Position numbers and translations under genes: made by a program. From Acetobacter aceti (GTDB lineage: Bacteria; Pseudomonadota; Alphaproteobacteria; Acetobacterales; Acetobacteraceae): a DNA stretch of 64,000 nt. The notes below the pieces were generated by a model. The model saw only the letters and a program-made list of their open reading frames with translations, searched no databases and was not told the DNA's origin. Location of the stretch: assembly GCF_002005445.1 (NCBI RefSeq), contig NZ_CP014692.1, positions 2,542,001 through 2,606,000 of the forward strand. Direction: 5' to 3'. Shown here piece after piece: positions 28,778 to 38,051 of the stretch. How positions within the stretch are numbered: position 1 is the stretch's first letter; each line of letters begins with the position of its first letter.

Positions 28778-29185
28778 TCATTCCCGTTCGGCGATCACAT
28801 CGACCTCGATCAGCCATTCCGGACGGGCGAGGGCCACGACCACAAGGCCGGTGAACACCGGAAAGACGCCCTTGAGGCGACGGCCCAGCACACGATAGGT
28901 CGCCTCGCGATGACGAATATCCGTGAGATAGACGGTAACCTTGCAGATATCGGTCAGCTTGCCACCTGCTTCGGTCATCAGCAGTTCGATGTTGTCCATT
29001 ACCTTCTCGGCCTGCGCGATCGGGTCGCCCACGCCGACATTCTCGCGCGTGTCGAGATCCTGCGGCACCTGCCCGCGCAGATAGATCGTGTTGCGCGTGA
29101 TGACGGCCTGGCAGAGATCGTTGTCGAGCGCCTGCTCGGGGTAGGTGTCCTTCGTATTGAAGGGGCGAAGACGGATATGGGCCAT
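28778..29185 (-). CDS. RidA/YjgF family protein
   Basis: A 135-residue cytoplasmic protein of the RidA (YjgF/YER057c/UK114) family, whose archetype hydrolyses reactive enamine/imine intermediates of amino acid metabolism. Motifs are NTIYLRGQVPQDLDT, AQAEKVMDNIELLMTEAGGKLTDICKVTVYLTD and RPEWLIEVDVIAE. ATG 29185 has GGGAGATAAAG upstream; the longer frame to 29239 is unlikely. Members in catabolic operons of amine or pyrimidine degradation are common, and the neighbours here (NCS1 permease, flavin monooxygenase, DUF1028) suit such a role. Confidence 0.88.
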   Translation of the reverse strand: MAHIRLRPFNTKDTYPEQALDNDLCQAVITRNTIYLRGQVPQDLDTRENVGVGDPIAQAEKVMDNIELLMTEAGGKLTDICKVTVYLTDIRHREATYRVLGRRLKGVFPVFTGLVVVALARPEWLIEVDVIAERE

Positions 29186-29561
29186 GGTCTTTATCTCCCT
29201 GTAAGGGCTGGTGCGGCTCGATAGCGGCCTGTCATGCACCGCTGCGGATGGTCCTGCGCGAACGGGGACGGTTTGGCGCCGGAAACACTGGCGGGTTTTC
29301 AGCTTGCTTCCCGCATGATCCTGTTGCGAGTGTGGAACGATTTTGACTTTCAGAAAAAGAAGTTATTTCTGACGTTTTGCCTCGGTTAATCTGATGCACC
29401 CGCTACCGAACGGCTTTCATCGCAGTAGCCTTCTTAAAGCTGCCCACAAGCGCACCGTTCGGGATCGGAAAGAGACGATCAGGACACTCCAGCACTCAGT
29501 CTGACAGATATTTCTGACAGCAGGGTATCGGCACATTCCATTTCACATGAATGATTTTTCA
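29186..29561. other. Intergenic region upstream of ridA
   Basis: 376 bp without a gene. It carries the promoter for ridA and downstream genes. It contains the inverted repeat TCAGAAA-N9-TTTCTGA (29350-29372) and a nearby pair of CTGACAG copies at about 29501-29523, a plausible regulatory cluster. Nothing else is recognised. Confidence 0.5.
29350..29372. promoter_or_regulatory. Inverted repeat TCAGAAA-N9-TTTCTGA upstream of ridA
   Basis: A perfect 7-bp inverted repeat with a 9-base spacer, about 165 bp upstream of the ridA start. Its T-N9-A-like dyad and AT-rich centre are typical of LysR or GntR operators. No regulator gene is adjacent; the nearest is the LysR gene at 22793-23710. Confidence 0.35.
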
Positions 29562-30821
29562 TCATGCTTCTCCGTGTTCCGGACGATAGGCCATGTAGCT
29601 ACGCTGCTTGGCGATATGATCCGCAACATATTTCGCGTCATGCCACACACCCCAGATGAAGGACGAGCCACGGCGTGTCTGCCAGGGCAGACCCAGAAAA
29701 TAGATGCCCGGTTCAGAGGACACACCGCGCTGATGATGGGGACGACCGTTCTCGTCCAGCGCCTCCACTTTCAGCCAGCTGTAATCCACACCGAATCCGG
29801 TCGCCCAGATGATTGTGGTGATCCCGGCTTTTTTCAGATCCAACTCAAGCTGGGGATGCTTCACGCATTCCGGCTCAGGGAGAAAATCGCGCGCGGACGG
29901 TTCTTCCGGCAGGTCCAGACCGTTGCGGGTGACATAAGCATCCGCCTCCCCGAGAAGGGACAGATAGTTGGCATCCCCTTTCGCAATGTTTTCAGCAAGG
30001 TCAGGAGCGAATGTCAGTTTGCCGTCCGAGAAATTTTCGGTGCGCCCAAGCAGTGTCATGCCTTCTGAGGCAAAGCGTCGGAAATCAACGGTGTGACCAC
30101 CATTAGCGCCACTGACGGCAATCGTCGTATGTTCCACACCCGGTGTCGCTTCGGCATCCCATTTGTTGAGAACACCCAGCCACCACACAAAATCGCGACC
30201 CCGATAGCTGCGAGGTGGACGGTCATGCGGACCCACGGAAAGATAAACCTTTCGACCGCTGCGCATCAGCTCCTCGGCAATCTGCACACCGGAAGAACCT
30301 GCTCCGATGACAAGCACCGCACCTTCGGGAATCTGGTCCGGGTTGCGATAAGTGGACGAGTGAATCTGGGTCAGCCCCTCACTCTCCGGCACCACTGGCG
30401 GAATGACCGGAATCTGGAAAGGGCCGGTTGCTGCAACGACAGATTCGGCTTCGATCGCGCCTTCTGAGGTCTCGATATGAAAGCCGGTCTCTCCCTGCTT
30501 ACGGCGCACATCTCTGACTTCCACGCCACAACGGACGGGAGCCTCGATCTTCTGTGCGTAAGCCGCGAGATAGTCGGCCACCCTTTCCTTGGGAACAAAA
30601 TCGTCCGGACCATCTTCAGAAAAGTCGAGACCCGGAAAGCGGTCGTGCCATGCCGGTCCATTCGCGACGAGAGAATCCCAGCGACAGCTGCGCCAGCGTT
30701 CAGCCACCCGGTTCCGCTCCAGCACGATATGCGGGATGCCGTAGCTGCGCAGATGTTCGCTCATGGCGATACCGGCCTGACCGGCTCCTACCACAAGGAC
30801 TTCGGTTTTCTCGACAGACAT
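29562..30821 (-). CDS. Flavin-dependent monooxygenase (CzcO/FMO-like)
   Basis: A 419-residue FAD/NADPH oxidoreductase. Two nucleotide-binding motifs are present: LVVGAGQAGIAMSEHLR at the N-terminus for FAD and VLVIGAGSSGVQIAEEL near residue 170 for NADPH. A conserved ATG segment (VVAATGPFQIPVIPP, TTIIWATGFGVDYSWL) is also visible. Such proteins hydroxylate N or S atoms, or insert oxygen in Baeyer-Villiger fashion. GGAGAC precedes the start. Together with RidA and DUF1028 it is likely to oxidise a nitrogen compound. The substrate is unknown. Confidence 0.85.
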   Translation of the reverse strand: MSVEKTEVLVVGAGQAGIAMSEHLRSYGIPHIVLERNRVAERWRSCRWDSLVANGPAWHDRFPGLDFSEDGPDDFVPKERVADYLAAYAQKIEAPVRCGVEVRDVRRKQGETGFHIETSEGAIEAESVVAATGPFQIPVIPPVVPESEGLTQIHSSTYRNPDQIPEGAVLVIGAGSSGVQIAEELMRSGRKVYLSVGPHDRPPRSYRGRDFVWWLGVLNKWDAEATPGVEHTTIAVSGANGGHTVDFRRFASEGMTLLGRTENFSDGKLTFAPDLAENIAKGDANYLSLLGEADAYVTRNGLDLPEEPSARDFLPEPECVKHPQLELDLKKAGITTIIWATGFGVDYSWLKVEALDENGRPHHQRGVSSEPGIYFLGLPWQTRRGSSFIWGVWHDAKYVADHIAKQRSYMAYRPEHGEA

Positions 30822-30936
30822 GGCTGTCTCCTTGATTCATGACCGCAGCCGAATGCGGCATAATGATTTGATATCGAAACCAATAGATGTGAATGACAGT
30901 CGCTTCTGCCGGAATGCGCCTCAGTCGGCGAAGAGC

Positions 30937-31614
30937 TTATTCGTCGCCGGGAACGCCGTAAGACGGAGCGGCTTCCGGGTTGAGACAACGTGTGACGTAA
31001 TCATGCATCTGCGGTTTCCACACGGACCACAATGTTGCCAGACGTCCAATCGGGTCATCCTCCCAATCCACCCGCAGATCGGCTAGAGGCCATGCTTCCC
31101 GATCAACCACCAGCATCCCGGCGGAGCGCACGGGACCGGCTTCTCCGCCCGCATGCAGCCCTGCCTGCATGGCCAGCACCACACGCTGTCCGAGTTCCAG
31201 ACCTGAGCCGGACTGCTCGAAGCTGCGCACGATGGTTTCCGGCACTTCCGCCGAGGCAAGAAGATTGCCGGCAGACACCACGTTCATCCCTTCGGCCTGT
31301 GCATTGATTCCAAGGGATTTCTCACCCGACCACAGAGCGGTGCGGCCTTCGCGATCGATCAGGGTCATCTGGCGATAGGACGCAAACGTGCAGGTGCGGG
31401 CGATAATGTCACGAGCCTCCCCGGCTGACGCACCGGCCTGCATGAGATCGAGCGCCCACGGGCCAAGGCGTGGATCTGTCACGTTCTGCGTGGTGACCGC
31501 CCCTACACCGGCTCGGGCGAAAGCGCAGCGGGCAGCCACGGCAGGCGAGGATGACGACACGGCGACGGCGAACTGGCCGGTACGGGAACAGCGCGCAACG
31601 AGTGAAAAGGTCAT
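30937..31614 (-). CDS. DUF1028 family protein (putative Ntn-hydrolase)
   Basis: A 225-residue protein starting MTFSLVARCSRTGQFAVAVSSSSPAVAARC, with TTQNVTDPRLGPWALDLMQAGASA and SAGNLLAS, the standard DUF1028 pattern. The family has an Ntn-hydrolase fold and is often encoded with RidA and peptidase or ArgE-like genes, so an amidohydrolase role is inferred. ATG 31614 is the best start. The frame continues to 31653, but without family similarity. It precedes the flavin monooxygenase gene by 115 bp in the same direction. Confidence 0.85.
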   Translation of the reverse strand: MTFSLVARCSRTGQFAVAVSSSSPAVAARCAFARAGVGAVTTQNVTDPRLGPWALDLMQAGASAGEARDIIARTCTFASYRQMTLIDREGRTALWSGEKSLGINAQAEGMNVVSAGNLLASAEVPETIVRSFEQSGSGLELGQRVVLAMQAGLHAGGEAGPVRSAGMLVVDREAWPLADLRVDWEDDPIGRLATLWSVWKPQMHDYVTRCLNPEAAPSYGVPGDE

Positions 31615-31988
31615 GGCTTCGATGTCTCTCCGCAGTAAAACCCTGTCAGCCAACTAACGAATTCTGACTGTATGCAGAAGCTAACATCTCTGTTCTGGTA
31701 TCGTAACAAGGACTTTCAGAGGCGCAGCTTCCGTTTTCCTGAGGCTGGAATTGTTTAAGGATCAGGGAAACCGACATCAGACATGATGGAAGTTGGTGCG
31801 GTGCGTAAAACCGTCAGTCAAAACCGCGGGGCTGGAGAGTCCTTTCCTCCCCTTCTTCTATAAAAGCCATTATTTCATCATCAGTAAAAACGAAAAGAGG
31901 CAGCCCGTTAATCCCGGCGCTGCCCCCTTCAACCACCTTCAGGAAGACAGAGCGCAATGTCCCTGCCCTGCCGGAATGACAGTATTTT
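31615..31988. other. Intergenic region between the DUF1028 and allophanate hydrolase genes
   Basis: 374 bp that holds the promoter side of the DUF1028-monooxygenase genes and, at its right end, the terminator of the long urea/guanidine operon (31887-31924). No gene is seen. Confidence 0.5.
31887..31924 (-). terminator. Rho-independent terminator of the urea/guanidine operon
   Basis: On the minus strand GGCAGC (bases 31924-31919) pairs with GCTGCC (31904-31899), followed by a T-rich tail (CTCTTTTCGTTTTT). It lies 65 bp past the allophanate hydrolase stop and ends the ten-kilobase operon. Confidence 0.7.
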
Positions 31989-33791
31989 TCACTTCTTCTG
32001 CATGTAGGAACGCCAGCCGCCAGTCGCAGTAATGTCCGTGCCGCTACGGGCAACAGCTTCGCTACAAAGGAAACCACAGACTTCCTTACCGTTCGCAAGC
32101 GTGATGCGCCCGATAGACATCGGCTGCGGAACGGAAGCGACAAACCGCCCGAAACCTGCCGCATCCAGTTCATACACTTCGACTTCGAGTCCAGCGCCTG
32201 CAAAGCCTCGCTCACGCACAAGACCCGGCTTTGGCGGTGTCGCATCAGGCAGCGCAAACAGCCTGTAATCGGATGCCGTCAGCGTTGTCTCCCGCAGAAC
32301 GGCCTGCTCCTTTTCAAGCTGCCAGTGCAATGGGAAACCTTTCAGATGCGCCCCGACGACAGCCAGAAGCACGCGTCCAGAGGATGAGGCATCCTGCCCT
32401 GTCGCAGCCTCGGGCTTCTCATTGCGCGCAACGCCGATACCTTCGCCCAGAGCCTCATGAAAACGTCCGGCCAGAGCGGCCAGATCCTCATCAGTAAAGG
32501 CTGGTGAGACGAACGTCACACCAAAGGGCAGGCCGTCGGGCGCAAAACCGGCAGGCACGGCACACGCCGCCATATCCAGCAGATTCACGAAATTGGTGTA
32601 CGCGCCAAGCAGGCTGTTGGCTGCGATGGGCTGTTCGACAACTTCCTGTTTCGTGACGATACGGGGCGCGGTCGGCAGGAGCATGACATCGAACTTATCC
32701 CACATCCGCTGTGCAATCTGCTGTAACGCATGCTGGCGATAGATGCCGTCGAACACATCTGTCGCTGTATAGTTTGCAGCTCCATCAAGGATAGTTCCAA
32801 CAGTCGGGTCCATATCCGTGCGATTGGAATTATAAAAATCCTTTATCGCAGCCAGACGCTCCACCACGAAGGGACCGCTATAGAGTAGCGCCGCCGTTTC
32901 CTTCAGAGGTGCAAAATCCAGCTCGACAGGCGCGCCTCCAAGCTGCTCAAGGCGCTTTATGGCCTGCTCATAAAGCGCGGCGTTGGCTTCGTTACCATCA
33001 AAAAAGCGATCTTCTGCCGACAGAACAGCGAAGCGGAATGTTGCAAGCGGCAGCGAACGTGGCGAGAGGGACCGCGAGAAAGGAGCACGCGCATCCGCAG
33101 CGCCGGCTATCCGCTCAACTTCCCATGCATCAGATGTCGATCCTGCAAAAACAGAGATGCAGTCTAGAGATTCACATGCCGGAACAAGACCATAGGTGCT
33201 GAGAACGCCTCTCGACGGCTTGAGACCGACGATGTTGTTGAATGCAGCAGGAACGCGGCCTGATCCCGCCGTATCCGTTCCGAGTGAAAATGATACAAGT
33301 CCGGCCGCCACGGCCACAGCAGAGCCGGAGCTTGAACCACCCGAAACATAGTCCGCGTTGAACACACAGTGCGGCTGGCCATAGGGCGAGCGCATCCCGA
33401 CAAGTCCTGTGGCGAACTGATCAAGATTGGTCTTGCCGATGACAATGGCTCCGGCTGCTTCCAGCCGCTTGATCACTTCAGCGCTTTCAGTCGGTTCATA
33501 GGCAAAAGCAGGACAGGCCGCTGTCGTCGGCAGACCGGCGACATCAATATTATCCTTTACCGCAAACGGAACACCGTAAAGCGGCAGATCAGCCGCGGGC
33601 AGCTTTTCCAGTTCAGCCGCACGAGCCAGAAGCCGCTCCATTGGCACGCGACAGATCCAGACTGCCGGGTCCTTGGCCGCGTAGGCCTCAATGCGCGCAG
33701 AAACTTCCCGCACGATGTCTGTGGGTGTCAGCGTTCCGGCGCGACAGGCGGAAAGCAGGGATGTTATCTGCAACATGTTCGGGAGGGTCAT
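31989..33791 (-). CDS. atzF: Allophanate hydrolase
   Basis: Hydrolyses allophanate to ammonia and CO2 after carboxylation by the neighbouring enzyme. The 600-residue protein has an amidase-signature domain with the Ser-cisSer-Lys triad: Lys79 (FAVKDNIDVAG), Ser153 (SGGSSSGSAVA) and the nucleophile Ser177 (GTDTAGSGRVPAAFNN). A C-terminal domain (about 465-600) of the type specific to AtzF/DUR1 follows (LAVVGAHLKGFPLHWQL, YELDAAGFGRFVASVPQPMSIGRI). It is the last gene of the operon, 41 bp after the carboxylase. Confidence 0.95.
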   Translation of the reverse strand: MTLPNMLQITSLLSACRAGTLTPTDIVREVSARIEAYAAKDPAVWICRVPMERLLARAAELEKLPAADLPLYGVPFAVKDNIDVAGLPTTAACPAFAYEPTESAEVIKRLEAAGAIVIGKTNLDQFATGLVGMRSPYGQPHCVFNADYVSGGSSSGSAVAVAAGLVSFSLGTDTAGSGRVPAAFNNIVGLKPSRGVLSTYGLVPACESLDCISVFAGSTSDAWEVERIAGAADARAPFSRSLSPRSLPLATFRFAVLSAEDRFFDGNEANAALYEQAIKRLEQLGGAPVELDFAPLKETAALLYSGPFVVERLAAIKDFYNSNRTDMDPTVGTILDGAANYTATDVFDGIYRQHALQQIAQRMWDKFDVMLLPTAPRIVTKQEVVEQPIAANSLLGAYTNFVNLLDMAACAVPAGFAPDGLPFGVTFVSPAFTDEDLAALAGRFHEALGEGIGVARNEKPEAATGQDASSSGRVLLAVVGAHLKGFPLHWQLEKEQAVLRETTLTASDYRLFALPDATPPKPGLVRERGFAGAGLEVEVYELDAAGFGRFVASVPQPMSIGRITLANGKEVCGFLCSEAVARSGTDITATGGWRSYMQKK

Positions 33792-33832
33792 GATGTTTTC
33801 CTGTTCTGTCAGCGTCGGATTGTTCGTGAAAG

Positions 33833-36800
33833 TCAGTCTGTGCGCACAACCATGATGCGTTCGCCGCCACGCACTTCCCGCCCCTTGCGGCAGAGAATAT
33901 CCATGATCACGCCGGTTGCAGGCGAGACGATTTTCATCTCGGTCTTCATGGATTCAATGATGGCGACAGTGTCTCCCACTTTCACAGGGTCGCCCACATT
34001 GACGGGAAGCTGCCACACGCTGCCGGGCACCGGGCTGTCCACACCCATATGACCTTCGGGAAGAAGGGACTCATCAGCCTGATTATCGTTCGTTTCTTCC
34101 TCGAACGTGTCAAGACCTTTCGAAATCCAGTCCTGTCGCTCGGCCTCAAAGGCGGCCTGCTGCCGGCTCCGGGCAGCTTCGATCTCGTCCTTGTTCGCCT
34201 CAAGAAAAGCACGATAGTCCCGCAGACTGAACTGCGTTTCCTCGATTTTCACGGAGAAGCGGCCATACGGAAAAGCGGCACGCGCCTCCATCAACTCGTC
34301 GTGCGAGACGGGATAGAAACGGATCTGATCGAAAAACCTGAGAAGCCATGGCTTACCTTCATGGAACACATCCGTTGTGCGCCATGTATTCCAGACCTGC
34401 GTGGTACGGCCGAAAAGCTGATAACCGCCCGGCCCTTCCATGCCGTAGATGCACATATAGCTGCCGCCAATGCCCACCACATTGTCAGGCGTCCATGTGC
34501 GGGCCGGATTGTATTTGGTCGTCACCAGTCGGTGACGCGGGTCAATCGGGGTGGCGACAGGCGCGCCGAGATAGACATCGCCCAAACCCAGAACGAGATA
34601 GGAGGCGTCAAAGATAATGTCTTTGACTGCGTCAATGGAAGGCAGTCCGTTGATGCGGCGGATGAACTCGATATTGGACGGGCACCATGGCGCGTTGGGA
34701 CGCACAAGCTCCTGATAACGCTGCATGGCCAGTTGCGCCTGCTCGTCATCCCATGAGACGGGGAGATGCACGATACGGCTGGGCACCACGATATCGTCGT
34801 CGCCTGATGGGAGCGCCTGCTCGATGCCGTGCAGGATTTCCAGAAGTGCGGAAAGACTGATGACATCGGGATTGTAATGAACCTGAAGCGACCGGATGCC
34901 GGGGGTAAGGTCAATGATGCCGTTCACAGCTTCGGTTTTCAGGCGCTCCAGCACAAGCTGGGCACGCAGACGCAGCGTCACATCCAGTTCAGGAGGACCG
35001 AATTCGAGCAGCAGATAACTGTCGCCCGCACGACGATACACGACCGGAATTTCACCTTCCGAACGGAACAGGATGGGACTGTCGCTTGTCACTGGGGCGC
35101 TCAGGAATGGCAGATTCAGCGGCTCAGGCTGCACGCGACGAAAGCGTACCGTGTCGCCCGGATGAAGCTGGCCCATTTTCCACAGCTCATCGCGGGTAAG
35201 CACGGCCGGACAGACAAAACCGCCCAGGCTCGGGCCATCAGGCCCCAGCAGGATCGGCATGTCGCCGGTAAAATCAATGGCGCCGATGGCGTAGGCATTA
35301 TCGTGAATGTTGGAAGGATGCAGTCCCGCCTCGCCACCGTCCGTGCGCGCCCAGCGCGGCTTCGGTCCGATCAGGCGCACGCCCGTACGGGCGCTGTTGA
35401 AGTGAACCTCATATTCGCTGGAAAACAGCTCGGCGATATCCTCGTCACGGAAGAAATCCGGTGCGCCATGCGGGCCATACAGAACGCCCAGTTCCCATGT
35501 CCGCGTCAACGCCGGACGGTCTTCGACAGGAATCGTGATGGTCGGAGGCGCATCCGCCAGCGGCGCAGCAAGTCTCAGAACATCGCCGGTACGCAACTGT
35601 CCGGTCGCATGACCACCGAACTGACCGAGCATGAAGGTCGAGCGCGATCCGAGATAAAGCGGCGCATCAATGCCGCCACGAATGGCGAGGTAGGTGCGAT
35701 GCCCTGTCCCCTTGATCTGCCCCAGCGACAGAACCTGCCCGGCCTGCACCTCGATCGGCTCCCAGTAAGGGATTTCCTTGCCATCCAGTGTCGCGGGCAT
35801 GAACGCCCCGGCAAGGCCGATGGTAGCAGGCGCATTGAAACGAAGGACCGGACCGGAAACCGTGAATTCCAGAGCCGCCACACCTTCCGCATTGCCGACA
35901 ATGCGATTGGCGAGCCGGAAGCTGCGATCGTCCATCGGGCCATTGGGGGGCACACCCACGTCCCAGTAACCGATCCGTCCCGGCCAGTCCTGCACAGTGG
36001 ACTGAAGACCCGGCGCGATGACCTCGATTGTGGTGGGTGTATAAGCAAAACTGTTGAGCAGGCCGGTAAAAACCTCTCCGGCCAGAACCGCAGGCGCTGC
36101 GGTGATGGCGCGCAGATAATCGAGATTGCTTTCCAGACCGCCGATGCGTGTCGCTGTCAGTGCTTCATTGAGGTTATGAAAGGCTTCTTCCCGCGTGGCG
36201 CCCCGTGCGATGACCTTGGCCAGCATCGGATCGTAATAGGGTGTCACTTCCGTGCCGGTCTCGATCCATCCATCCACGCGCACATTGGCCGGGAACTGCA
36301 CTTCGGTCAGACGACCCGTTGAAGGACGGAAATTTTCCGCCGGGTTCTCGGCATACACGCGAGCTTCCACGGCTGCGCCCTGCGGGATCAGACTATCCTG
36401 TGATGGCAGGACCAGACTGCCATCCGCCTGACGCACCATCCACTCAACAAGATCGATTCCGAACACTTCCTCGGTGACACAGTGCTCGACCTGAAGGCGT
36501 GTGTTCACCTCAAGGAAATAGAACTCGCCGCTTTCGGTGTCGTAGATGAACTCTACCGTTCCCGCAGATTCATACGCGACTGCGGAACACAGGGCGCGGG
36601 CGGCTTCACGCAATCCCTTGCGTGTCGTCTCCGACAGGCCGGGGGCAGGTGTTTCTTCGATTACTTTCTGGTTGCGGCGCTGAAGAGAGCAGTCCCGTTC
36701 GCCCAGTGTGAGAATGTTGCCTTTGCCATCACCAAAGATCTGCACTTCGACATGACGGGCGAAGGCAATGAATTTTTCAAGAAAGACGCGGGCGTCACCA

Positions 36801-37372
36801 AAGTTGTTGCCGCCCATGCGGGACACTGCGGCAAAACAGTCACGCAGTTCGGCTTCGTTGTGACAGACCTGCATGCCGATGCCGCCACCGCCAGCAGTAC
36901 TCTTGAGCATGACCGGATAGCCGATGCGCTGAGCCTCGACCGCGGCCTCATCGGCTGTGCCGAGAATATCGGACCCCGGCAGCAGCGGCACATTGTTCTG
37001 TTTGGCCAGATCGCGTGCGGTATGTTTGAGGCCGAACGCCCGCATATGCTCCGGACGCGGCCCCATGAAACGGATGCCTCGTTCAGCCAGCTTTTCAGCA
37101 AACTCGGCCCGTTCACTGAGAAAACCATAACCTGGGTGAACAGCCTGCACCCCTGTTCTGGCGCAGGCGTCCAGAATCGCATCCATGTTCAGATAGCTGT
37201 CTGTCACCGCCGCCGGGCCGATCAGCACGGCCTCATCCGCCTCCAGAACGGGAGGCGTAAAGCGGTCCGCTTCCGAACACACGGCGACGGACGCGATATT
37301 CATGTGCCGGAGCGTACGGCTGACACGCCGGACAATTTCTCCACGATTGGCGATGAGAACCTTACTGAACAT
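33833..37372 (-). CDS. uca: Biotin-dependent urea carboxylase / guanidine carboxylase
   Basis: A 1179-residue cytoplasmic ATP- and biotin-dependent carboxylase. Domains in order: biotin carboxylase (1 to about 445; IANRGEIVRRV, KSTAGGGGIGMQ at 157-168, EVNTRLQVEHCVTE), a KipA/KipI-type carboxyltransferase (about 470-1060; GLQSTVQDWPGRIGYW, DASYLVLGLGDVYLGAPVATPIDPRHRL), then a C-terminal biotinyl carrier domain with the biotin attachment Lys1143 in IIESMKTEMKI. Classical members make allophanate from urea. Members encoded with two DUF1989 proteins, as here, have been shown to prefer guanidine and make carboxyguanidine. Context therefore favours guanidine. The carboxyltransferase substrate residue should decide. 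Confidence 0.95.
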   Translation of the reverse strand: MFSKVLIANRGEIVRRVSRTLRHMNIASVAVCSEADRFTPPVLEADEAVLIGPAAVTDSYLNMDAILDACARTGVQAVHPGYGFLSERAEFAEKLAERGIRFMGPRPEHMRAFGLKHTARDLAKQNNVPLLPGSDILGTADEAAVEAQRIGYPVMLKSTAGGGGIGMQVCHNEAELRDCFAAVSRMGGNNFGDARVFLEKFIAFARHVEVQIFGDGKGNILTLGERDCSLQRRNQKVIEETPAPGLSETTRKGLREAARALCSAVAYESAGTVEFIYDTESGEFYFLEVNTRLQVEHCVTEEVFGIDLVEWMVRQADGSLVLPSQDSLIPQGAAVEARVYAENPAENFRPSTGRLTEVQFPANVRVDGWIETGTEVTPYYDPMLAKVIARGATREEAFHNLNEALTATRIGGLESNLDYLRAITAAPAVLAGEVFTGLLNSFAYTPTTIEVIAPGLQSTVQDWPGRIGYWDVGVPPNGPMDDRSFRLANRIVGNAEGVAALEFTVSGPVLRFNAPATIGLAGAFMPATLDGKEIPYWEPIEVQAGQVLSLGQIKGTGHRTYLAIRGGIDAPLYLGSRSTFMLGQFGGHATGQLRTGDVLRLAAPLADAPPTITIPVEDRPALTRTWELGVLYGPHGAPDFFRDEDIAELFSSEYEVHFNSARTGVRLIGPKPRWARTDGGEAGLHPSNIHDNAYAIGAIDFTGDMPILLGPDGPSLGGFVCPAVLTRDELWKMGQLHPGDTVRFRRVQPEPLNLPFLSAPVTSDSPILFRSEGEIPVVYRRAGDSYLLLEFGPPELDVTLRLRAQLVLERLKTEAVNGIIDLTPGIRSLQVHYNPDVISLSALLEILHGIEQALPSGDDDIVVPSRIVHLPVSWDDEQAQLAMQRYQELVRPNAPWCPSNIEFIRRINGLPSIDAVKDIIFDASYLVLGLGDVYLGAPVATPIDPRHRLVTTKYNPARTWTPDNVVGIGGSYMCIYGMEGPGGYQLFGRTTQVWNTWRTTDVFHEGKPWLLRFFDQIRFYPVSHDELMEARAAFPYGRFSVKIEETQFSLRDYRAFLEANKDEIEAARSRQQAAFEAERQDWISKGLDTFEEETNDNQADESLLPEGHMGVDSPVPGSVWQLPVNVGDPVKVGDTVAIIESMKTEMKIVSPATGVIMDILCRKGREVRGGERIMVVRTD

Positions 37373-37390
37373 GACTGGACTTCCGATGGA

Positions 37391-38035
37391 TCAGATGGAG
37401 ACGGGATCACCGATGACCACGCGAATGGGCGTGGGTGTGAAGCCATTGCATGGATTATTGACCTGCGGGCAGTTCGACACCACGACAAGCGTGTCCATCT
37501 CGGCGCGCAGATCGACAAAACCGCCGGGCGCGGACAGGCCGTCATCAATCACCAGTTCGCCATTCTGCATGATGGGAACATTCATGAAGAAGTTGACGTT
37601 GTTGACGATATCCCGCTTGCTCATGCCGTATTTTTCGACTTCCAGAAGGAAGTTTTCACGACAGGCATGCATGTATTTCGTCTCATGCCCGAAGCGCACC
37701 GTGTTGGATTCACAACTGCATGCGCCTGCCAGAGTGTCATGACGCCCGCAGGTGTCCTCCACAACGGTCATGAGCACATTGCCTTCATTGGAAAACAGCC
37801 GACCACCCTTGCCGATATAGGCTGCTCCCTGATTGACGAGCGTATCCTGTGCGCTGTAACGCTCGTGATAGGCATGGGCGTTGTAGAAAAGCGCATCGAC
37901 AGCCTGCTGGCTTTCAAGATCGATGATACGCAGGACCTGTCCCTTGCGGACCACGCCGGACCAGGGAACGCGGGCAGCGACGACCTGATCGAGAGTGATG
38001 GTCGAGAAGACCTTGCTGATGTCATATTCTGGCAT
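37391..38035 (-). CDS. DUF1989 protein (urea carboxylase-associated protein 2; carboxyguanidine deiminase subunit candidate)
   Basis: A 214-residue member of the DUF1989 family. It starts MPEYDISKVF (ATG 38035, GGGAG upstream; the open frame extends to 38176 without similarity). The motif at 96-111, CGRHDTLAGACSCESN, holds Cys96, His99, Cys106 and Cys108, a likely metal or catalytic centre, followed by FGHETKYMHACRENFLLEVEKYG and FMNVPIMQNGEL. In characterised guanidine operons the two DUF1989 proteins form the carboxyguanidine deiminase (CgdAB) that makes allophanate. It lies 16 bp after its paralogue and 18 bp before the carboxylase. Confidence 0.88.
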   Translation of the reverse strand: MPEYDISKVFSTITLDQVVAARVPWSGVVRKGQVLRIIDLESQQAVDALFYNAHAYHERYSAQDTLVNQGAAYIGKGGRLFSNEGNVLMTVVEDTCGRHDTLAGACSCESNTVRFGHETKYMHACRENFLLEVEKYGMSKRDIVNNVNFFMNVPIMQNGELVIDDGLSAPGGFVDLRAEMDTLVVVSNCPQVNNPCNGFTPTPIRVVIGDPVSI

Positions 38036-38051
38036 GGATCGGACTCCCGGA

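Noticed and set aside
34829..36322. A 497-codon open frame on the plus strand
   Set aside because: It is antisense to the carboxylase gene and has no domain pattern.
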